64,000 nt of DNA, taken from Ophioceras dolichostomum. Its lineage: Eukaryota; Ascomycota; Sordariomycetes; Magnaporthales; Ophioceraceae. The notes beneath the pieces were generated by a model that was not told where the DNA came from, did not search any database, and saw only the letters and a list, made by a program, of their open reading frames with translations. The DNA lies in contig PYST01000211.1 of the NCBI GenBank assembly GCA_003049485.1, positions 1 through 64,000 on the forward strand, read 5' to 3'. The translations under genes and the position numbers were made by a program. Below are positions 57,620 to 64,000 of this stretch, one piece after another; position 1 is the first letter of the stretch, and each line of letters starts with the position of its first letter.

Positions 57620-59240
57620 GGGGAATAGCTGGAATGGTCAGGTGAGAGAGGGGCCCAGTTAGTCTCAGAAGATAACGGGAACGACCATTGGGATTCCATC
57701 CCGTTCGCTTCGAAGATGTCCCAGCGGACCTCCCTCGCCCCAGCGTATGCTACACATCGTGACGGGAGGCCCTTCGCCGTCTCGAAGGTCAGCGGCGACG
57801 CCCTGTTGCGTAGTATGTCCTCCTCCAGGCGATGTGTCCCGCCCGTTGACGTTGTCGCTGTCGGAGACTTCGTGCAGTTGGGAGCCCACTAGCAGATCGG
57901 TTTTATTCACTCCCGGAGGTTGCCCGCCATGCCCATATACGGCACGGCCAACTCCTCGCTAGCGATGCTGCAGAACACGACGTTACCACTGCAATTGGGG
58001 AGGAGGGTTTCGCGCCGCGTCCCGTCACCACTAGTAGGCGGCTTGAACACCAGTCTGTTTCCCATATAGTACCCGGGCGCACGTAGGTCATCTCAGTCAG
58101 TCAGCTTGAGGCCCCGCTTCCACACTAATTCAGCCTCATCGGGGGATTGGGGACGGCTAATCATCATAACAATGCTTGCAGAAGATCTGCTGACGCACAT
58201 AACCACCTTGCGCTCACCAGATTTGAGCAAGAACTTCTCTAGCAAGACCACCTCCACAGCCTCATCTAAAGGCCTGCTCATATTATACGGCAGCGACGGC
58301 AGTCACATCTCATGTGCATGGACCCCGAACGCCCCCGCTTGCCAATGCTCCTCCGTGTATTCCACCTCCTCCTCACCACCGTTCTTTGCACTGACCTTGT
58401 CCTCGCCCACGAAGTGTGAAGTGTTGTTCAGCGCGATGTTCTCGAAATCCACTCATGACTTATATGACACAGGACGGCGGCGGCGTCGATTATGACCGAG
58501 CCAATCTAAACGGCTGAAGCGGCTAGGGGCCGGCCGTCTCTCGCTAGGGCGCCGGCGTCCCGCCAGGGCAAGCGGGTCGGACCGCTTGAGATTATGCGGT
58601 AGACGAGGCCACGCGCGAGGGAAGGGCCATGTTTGCGGCGGCCCCCGTGGGCGGATATGCAGACCGTTGCTACGCCGGCGACGTGGGGACATGCGGAAGA
58701 TGTACCATCTAAGACACTCACAATTTTCTCCTCCGAACAGCCTGGGCCCACCTGTCATTTTGAGGCCGGGTCCGAAACCGCTACTGCGCACACCGCCGGA
58801 GTGATGAGCGGACCGGTATCACTAACATCCCAGCACATAACGTCTCAAGCTTCCACCATGTGACAGCGTGGTAGAAAAGCGGTTAGTTGATGACATCCAC
58901 GCACAGGCTACAGCGGGATGCATCCAATCAATCCCGTATCGACAGCCGCATCCTTGACACCCTGTCCCAGGTGTCTCTCGGTATGCAGCTTATCCACGCC
59001 CGCGGCACGGTGCATGGGGAAACTAGTGGAGGCGGCAGAGTCGGTGAATGAGTTTTTCTGTCGTCCTGTAAGGGGCGTCGTCGACGACGACACCGGTCTG
59101 GAGTTGTACCGGGCGCTTCGGCCTCACGCACCGCATGCCGGGCGGAGCGTCGAGACTGTCTTGGTTATGCGGTGGGTCTCGGCGCCGGCGCCACGGAAGA
59201 GTTCGGTGTCGGAGTCGCGGGTGACTTTCGTCGGCGGGGC
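57620..59240 (-). pseudogene. Rearranged subtilase (S8 family) pseudogene
   Basis: Collinear minus-strand pieces in changing frames match a secreted fungal subtilisin-like protease of the minor extracellular protease type. A propeptide-like TELFRGAGAE sits near 59200. Next is GVDKLHTERHLGQGVKDAAV with the catalytic DTG at about 58935-59005. The serine region DGTSSACPHVAGVATV is at about 58665-58715, then ISAHGGRRKHG and RIISSG. Fn3-like C-terminal pieces follow: FENIALNNTSHFVGEDKV, VPYMGMAGNLRE and RWDIFEANGMES. Only about 200 bp separate the Asp and Ser regions, where some 350 codons are expected, so the His region and any PA domain are deleted. Several stops and frameshifts occur. Clearly nonfunctional. 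Confidence 0.75.
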
Positions 59241-60330
59241 GTGAGCCGCAGCGGATCTGGATCGGGTGATGAAGGAGCGGGGTTTCGCGGCGGTGAAGTG
59301 CTGTGCGTGTTTAGTTCGGCGGTTATTCGGTGGCTCGGCGGGCGGGGGTATTTGTACTGATTTATTGTGGTGATTGTGTGGGATATGGGTGGTGAGCTGG
59401 TCGAGGGGCGATGATGGTTGTGCTAGTGGCGGTGGATTCGCCAGCTCGAGCTCGACGATGATCGTGTTCAATGGCGGCTCGCAGTCTGAGACTCGCCTCC
59501 TGGGCTGTTGCCGTCGGCCTCTGTATTGCCCGGGAATGCGGAGGCGCGGCTAAATGGGGCGATTAGGCCGCTGACGGCCCTTAGGAGTTGCACGGTGACG
59601 AGCTTTTAGTAAGTGACAGCGTCGTGGCAACGTCTACAAGAAGATTCTAGTGATCGGCTGTAGTGAGGAGGATCTTGTGGTTGTGGCGGTCCAATGAGTG
59701 CGTGGGTAGGTCGTATGTGGGCTGGGGTGACCGAAAATTCAGGGGTCACCCCTGAGACCCACCGCACCGTGCCGAACTCAAAGAGAAGGCTGAACCTAAA
59801 ATCCTCAAGCAGGAATTGGGGAATGATGATGAATATGTACCAACGACCTATTTAATAGCGATCAAATATCCCCAGTGAATCTCTGGCCCTCGTGTCAGCA
59901 TGAACAAGCTGCACGTAGCATGCAAAGCTCGATAGGAGACTTGCGTCATACCAACCACAATCCGAACCAAATCATCAAATCAGTCCATGTCCGTTTCAGC
60001 TGCCGTGTCCTCTGCAGGAGCGTCGGCTAGCTCTAATCTGTTGCTTGGGCGAGCGGACTCGATCCGACGCTCGGAGTATTGGTTCAACTCGAGAACTAAC
60101 ACCGCCAACCAAATACACCTGCCGTTATGTTGTCTCAGCCGTCTGACACCTTGGTGGACCGGAGACGGCAAGCTTTGTTTAAAGAAAGGAGGAGATGGAG
60201 TAGGGAGGGGAGAGGGGCTGGGTAAACACTCATGCCACCGACATCATAACCACACAGTTCCAGAGGAGCCCTATGCCGCTGTTCGCAAATCTCACCACCG
60301 CTACGGGAGTGCCCCGACACGTGGGAGTCT
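59241..60330. other. Intergenic
   Basis: About 1.1 kb. Open frames at 59987-60463 (+) overlap coding of the opposite strand at their end and have no domain. Nothing else is supported. Confidence 0.45.
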
Positions 60331-60775
60331 TCAGCCCGCGATAAATGCCTCGGCCTGCTCCCAGGTTGACTTCCATACCTCAGCTCGTTTTTGTGGGTTG
60401 AGGGCCCCGTGCACCGCAATAGCAAGGAACACCACCCACATCGTAGAAAAGATACCTAAGTAGAACAAGGCGGCGGGTTCACCCACGAACGGGCGGGAGA
60501 CCGCCGCGAGGACTCCTGTCGCTGACTGGGGTAGGTTAGTAAACCACCTAAGGCGCACTCAGACGGCGCGATCGGTGGGTGAGGTGCAAGGGCAAGAACA
60601 CAGGTAGTGTCTCCGGTACGTACGAACACGATGCAGAAAATAGCCACCTACTGGGTGGGTTGAGGCGCCTGGCCGCAGAATAAAGCGACAAACAACAGCA
60701 TGGCTACCACACCGGTGCATACTGCAAGGTGGAAGACAAGTTTCCCCCAGGTTGAGGAACGCGTCTTGTTAGTCG
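60331..60775 (-). CDS. Small multi-TM protein, partial model
   Basis: Two minus-strand segments look coding. One runs from about 60770 to 60660, with the TM segment LVFHLAVCTGVVAMLLFVALF. The other, 60541-60331, has LFYLGIFSTMWVVFLAIAVHG, then QKRAEVWKSTWEQAEAFIAG and stop. A GTAGGT donor and a CTAAC...CCCCAG acceptor lie between, but the phase cannot be matched cleanly. The upstream exon is unclear: a frame with GFGAICLMKALGTP at about 60780-60845 ends in a stop just before the join. The arrangement resembles the gene at 61144-61842 (TM, short loop, TM), so it may be a damaged or mis-modelled paralogue. Confidence 0.45.
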
Positions 60776-61143
60776 AGAGCAGTGCGAGGGTATATGTTGG
60801 ACGGTGTGCCGAGGGCCTTCATCAAACAGATGGCCCCAAAGCCAGACTGCCTGGCTTTACATATTCTGGACACGCACTCACAGTGTAAGTGAAGCACAGA
60901 GAATGAGAATGTGGCCATGCGGCACGTCATATGTACTTGAATATTCCAATTCCACCGATTCGACAATATGTTTCTCAACCCGAGTGACGATTAGGGGTCA
61001 CTCCTGACTCCACCTCCTTGAATATCTTCTCTCCAGGCCGCATGACACCCAAGATGGGCCCAGTCCCTGACAGCCCCCTTCCATTCTGGTTTTCTCAAGC
61101 CCCCTCTACAAAATGCAGCGGTAATATCCAACAATTCCTTCAA

Positions 61144-61842
61144 CTATAGGCTCCTTATTCCAGCACGTTCCAGCTCGATCGTGACCGATCGTCTCCGTCG
61201 AAGACCGCACCTGAAGTGCACCACCAATGCACACAACGCGGCCCATGCAAGGCTGCGACGGTCAGCGACTGCTCTCCCCCAAGACCTGTCGATGCAGGCC
61301 AATGATTTAACTCACAGCTGAAAAATATCGACAAGCAAGCACCCGACCATGCCTCCGACAGAATTAGAATGTGCCACCAATCCCGCCTTGGGCGGGCGCA
61401 GGCACAGCGTCCTCCCAGCCCTGTTCCACTCATCGACTTTTGCGTCGACCTTGGCGGCGTCTAGCACCCAGTCCTGTTGGCGCTGGAAAAGCGAGATGCA
61501 CTCGGCCAAGACGTAGCAGGCGACGAAGGCCCAGAGGACCGTGATGGCCGCCAGGATGTAGTGCTCGTTCTTCGGGTGGACGCAGAGTCCGATGAAGTAG
61601 ACGATGACGGCCGCAACTGCCTAGAATGCATCTCAGTATCATCACAGCTTAGACACCCACCTTAAGGGGTATCAAGAGATTGCAAGGGCGGTACTTACAC
61701 ACATCGCAGAAACAACCGAGAAAGCAAGGGCCTCTGGTGGGGGATCGCCACAGCCCATGACAGTGAAATAGGGAACGACGAATAAGAAGGCGACCAGCAC
61801 GGCGACATACCGGAATATTTCTCTCCAATAGCCAAGCTCCAT
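61144..61842 (-). CDS. Small four-TM membrane protein of unknown function
   Basis: Exons 61842-61699, 61620-61316 and 61252-61144 give 185 aa with GTAAGT and GTGAGT donors and all phases consistent. Starts MELGYWREIFRY. TM segments: VAVLVAFLFVVPYF, AVAAVIVYFIGLCV, YILAAITVLWAFVACYVLAE, and LAWAALCALVVHF near the end, followed by an Arg-rich tail (RCGLRRRRSV). A hydrophilic loop (QRQQDWVLDAAKVDAKVDEW) lies between TM3 and TM4. Family not recognised. It is one of at least two, probably three, small membrane proteins in the same orientation here. Confidence 0.65.
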
Positions 61843-62360
61843 TATTTCCTGCAATGTTAGTGCCGGTGCTGAAACATGTACCTCCCAAGCTATCACCCAG
61901 GACAGAGTAGAGAGAGCCTCCGAGTTTAGCGGCTAATATTATGAAGACTTATCGTTGTGAAAGCCCTCGCCTATGGTTTCATGGGAGCTTAGGCAAGCGG
62001 AGGCAGTGTAGCCAAGAAAGAAGACCTGTTTTGTATTCTATAGACTCGAGAGTTGACGTTTGTCACGAAGGACAGGGTGTGAGTTGTGATGTCCGTCTGT
62101 CGAGCGCTATCACCGATGTTAAGGACTGCCGTTGGCTGTGCCTCAGCGTCAGTCTGTAGTTGCAAGCAAAGAGCCTACTGTAGTACATGATGTTCGGGGA
62201 TCTTCCGCTGCCCCATCACGAGCCGAAAAACCTCCGCGCACACCATCATCAACAGGACTCAGAGGCTGACTCAACTGCCATGGGAGTCGCGAAACCGCGG
62301 ACGGAGATACACACCAGGACCATGCTTTTCATGCCCCATTCGATGGCATCAGCCGCATTT
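61843..62360. other. Intergenic between two membrane-protein genes
   Basis: About 520 bp, should hold the promoter of the gene at 61144-61842 and the terminator of the gene at 62361-63145. No gene is supported. Confidence 0.5.
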
Positions 62361-63145
62361 TCAGACGTCGTGACGGTGATGGGGTGTCTGAGTGCGCTGA
62401 TCAAAGGCCAGCCTCATCGCCGCCGCAGCCTCTCTGATACCTCGACACTCGTCCGCCAGCCACATGCCGAACCAACATAAGCTAAGAAATTTTTTTCGAC
62501 CGATTAGTAAAGTATTTCCCTTGTGAGTACTCGGCGGACAGCAAGTCAGACGGTCGAAGGGAAGGGGGATCTCCAAAGTGAACTAACTCACAACTCAAAC
62601 CCGGCGCCGACGACAAGCCCGACGAGCCCGCCCCTGGAGTGAGTGAGCCTGACCAAGCTCGGCATCAACCAGATCAGCGTCCGCGGCTGCTCCCTGCGGA
62701 TGAAGTCGTCGACCGCGACCCAGTCGCGCAGCTCCCACTCCGCGGCCCGACTCCACGCCATCTGGCACGTCACCACGACGGTGATGGCGAGGGCGAGCCA
62801 GAGAAGGACCATGCCGCGGCAGACCCAGATGCGCCGGAACTCGTCTGAGACGAAGTAGAACCAGCAGCCGACGAGGGAGAAGAGCGACTGGAGAGAGTCG
62901 TTGTATAGGTAATTTTGTCCTCGCTTGTCAGCGGATCAAGGTACCACCCTCTGAAGGAAGAGTGAGGGCCGATAGAGGTTGCGTGTGGTACTCACAAATA
63001 AGCCGAAAAGAATGTTGGAAACCACGATGGATTTGAGAGGAGCCAGGCCGCAGACGAACAAGCTCGCGTAGATGATGTTGAAGACGCATCCCACGAAGGC
63101 GAGGAAGACGAGTGCGTATTCACGCCGGCTGTCGTAGTACTGCAT
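62361..63145 (-). CDS. Small multi-TM membrane protein of unknown function
   Basis: Exons 63145-62996, 62923-62592 and 62481-62361 give 200 aa with GTGAGT donors and matching phases. Starts MQYYDSRREYALVFLAFVG. TM segments: LVFLAFVGCVFNIIYASLF, SIVVSNILFGLF into LFSLVGCWFYFV, MVLLWLALAITVVVTCQMAW, then GLVGLVVGAGFE into LCWFGMWLA. The tail is short and hydrophilic with HHRH. Family not recognised. The same strand and similar size and gene architecture (three exons) as its neighbour suggest a tandem arrangement, although sequence similarity between the two is low. Confidence 0.65.
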
Positions 63146-64000
63146 TTTGGTGATGTCTGGTACTTTGCTTGAGCCAGGCCTGGATGGGTACCTAGGTGAG
63201 AGGTGGCATCCAAAAGAAGCGCGGTGGGCTTTTATTTTAACGAAAGACCTTTCGAATTTGCCTGCGTCACGACCAGGACGCTCGCTACACTCTGTGCCAA
63301 ACGGACTCCGCTGTTTGGCCTTAGCAAGTTAGGATGCATTTCACTGGAATGCCAGAGTGTGCGTCAGAGCTTGCTGCGACGGACGTGCTCTGGAGTGATG
63401 CGGTTCTGGGAATGACATGCTCCCGACCGAAGCCTCTTTGACGTGCGCCGGCGAGGTTGGCCACGGCACGGCACGGCTGCCGTGTGGAGCAAAGTCCGTG
63501 GGGAGCAAAGCTTCTCGCGCTCCTGTCACCTATCAACTTGCTCTGTGCCGGACGTGATCAAGCCCTGCCCCCAACAAAACCGTAGAGCATTTACTACCTA
63601 GGTAACTGACGTGGTTGGTCGTTTTGCAACAGATGCCGCGACTTTGAGCAAGCTGCTAGGCGTTATTGGTCGTTCAAATAGTGAATCACCGCGCCACTTT
63701 TCATCGTTTGCCCAATCTTGTGCGATCTGCCTCAAAATATCCTTGGGCATACCAGAAGTAGCGGCTTAGTGGTCCGCCATAGTGAGTGTTAGGAATCACG
63801 GCTCTCATCGGCTGGCACTGCATTCTCCGACGTCCTTGAATAGTGTGATAAGCGGTGTTTTGAGGCCCTCCTGTGCTGAAGTACGACTAGCGACCGCGTT
63901 CCGGCGGTAGGGATCGCCAGAAGTCGGACGCTTCTTGGAAGTGCTGTCCGCTCTGGTTCAATTCCGCGGGGAACGAAACTAGGCGAAACCTAAGCGAACT
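63146..64000. other. Intergenic, window end
   Basis: 855 bp upstream of the last membrane-protein gene. Contains one CTACCTAGGTAAC motif at about 63594-63606. No gene is supported. Confidence 0.5.

Overview
The window looks like nuclear DNA of a filamentous ascomycete, most likely a Sordariomycete. The evidence is short introns (about 50-110 nt) with GTRNGT donors and CTAAC/CTGAC branch sites, a CBM1-tagged AA9 polysaccharide monooxygenase, a secreted cutinase, a DHA2 efflux transporter, a fungal NLR, and fungus-specific families (Fig1, Rxt3, Yos9). There is no operon structure. Exon coordinates are given where splice sites and reading phase could be reconciled by hand.

Layout. 1-2,495 is non-genic: a retroelement-like 5' end and an exact 98-bp duplication on either side of one ambiguous base. 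2,496-3,573 (+) is the AA9 gene, followed by a solo-LTR-like repeat that recurs at 18.1 kb. 4.1-9.1 kb (-) holds two same-frame ORFs (ankyrin half and large unknown half) that are probably one spliced gene. 9.6-10.6 kb (-) encodes a secreted Kex2-processed His/Gly-rich repeat protein. 11.7-15.1 kb (-) is a pseudokinase with a two-TM tail. 15.5-16.8 kb (-) is a short-chain dehydrogenase, with a decayed SDR behind it that abuts the second LTR copy. 19-20.4 kb holds two small or damaged ORFs.

20.4-22.4 kb (-) is the ER lectin Yos9 and 23.1-25.6 kb (+) the MFS exporter, transcribed divergently. A cutinase follows at 26.1-27.3 kb (-), then a 4.4-kb gene-poor stretch, a Fig1-like membrane protein, a small DUF7053-like protein, and a Cys-containing, possibly GPI-anchored protein. 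37.3-40.8 kb (+) is a SNF2/Rad5-16-type ATPase that converges on an NLR at 41.2-45.6 kb (-). Next is an F-box gene with two in-frame stops.

48.1-48.6 kb encodes SDHAF4 (complex II assembly) and 49.9-54.1 kb Rxt3 (Rpd3L histone deacetylase complex). A 3.5-kb gene-free stretch follows. 57.6-59.2 kb is a heavily rearranged subtilase pseudogene. 60.3-63.1 kb holds a cluster of small multi-TM proteins on the minus strand.

Housekeeping genes (Yos9, SDHAF4, Rxt3, Fig1) alternate with accessory or decaying loci: the NLR, pseudokinase, broken F-box gene, subtilase and SDR relics, and LTRs. The least ordinary items are the duplicated Kex2-bounded His/Gly modules, the pseudokinase-TM protein, the NLR with tandem C2H2 fingers, and the stop-interrupted F-box gene.
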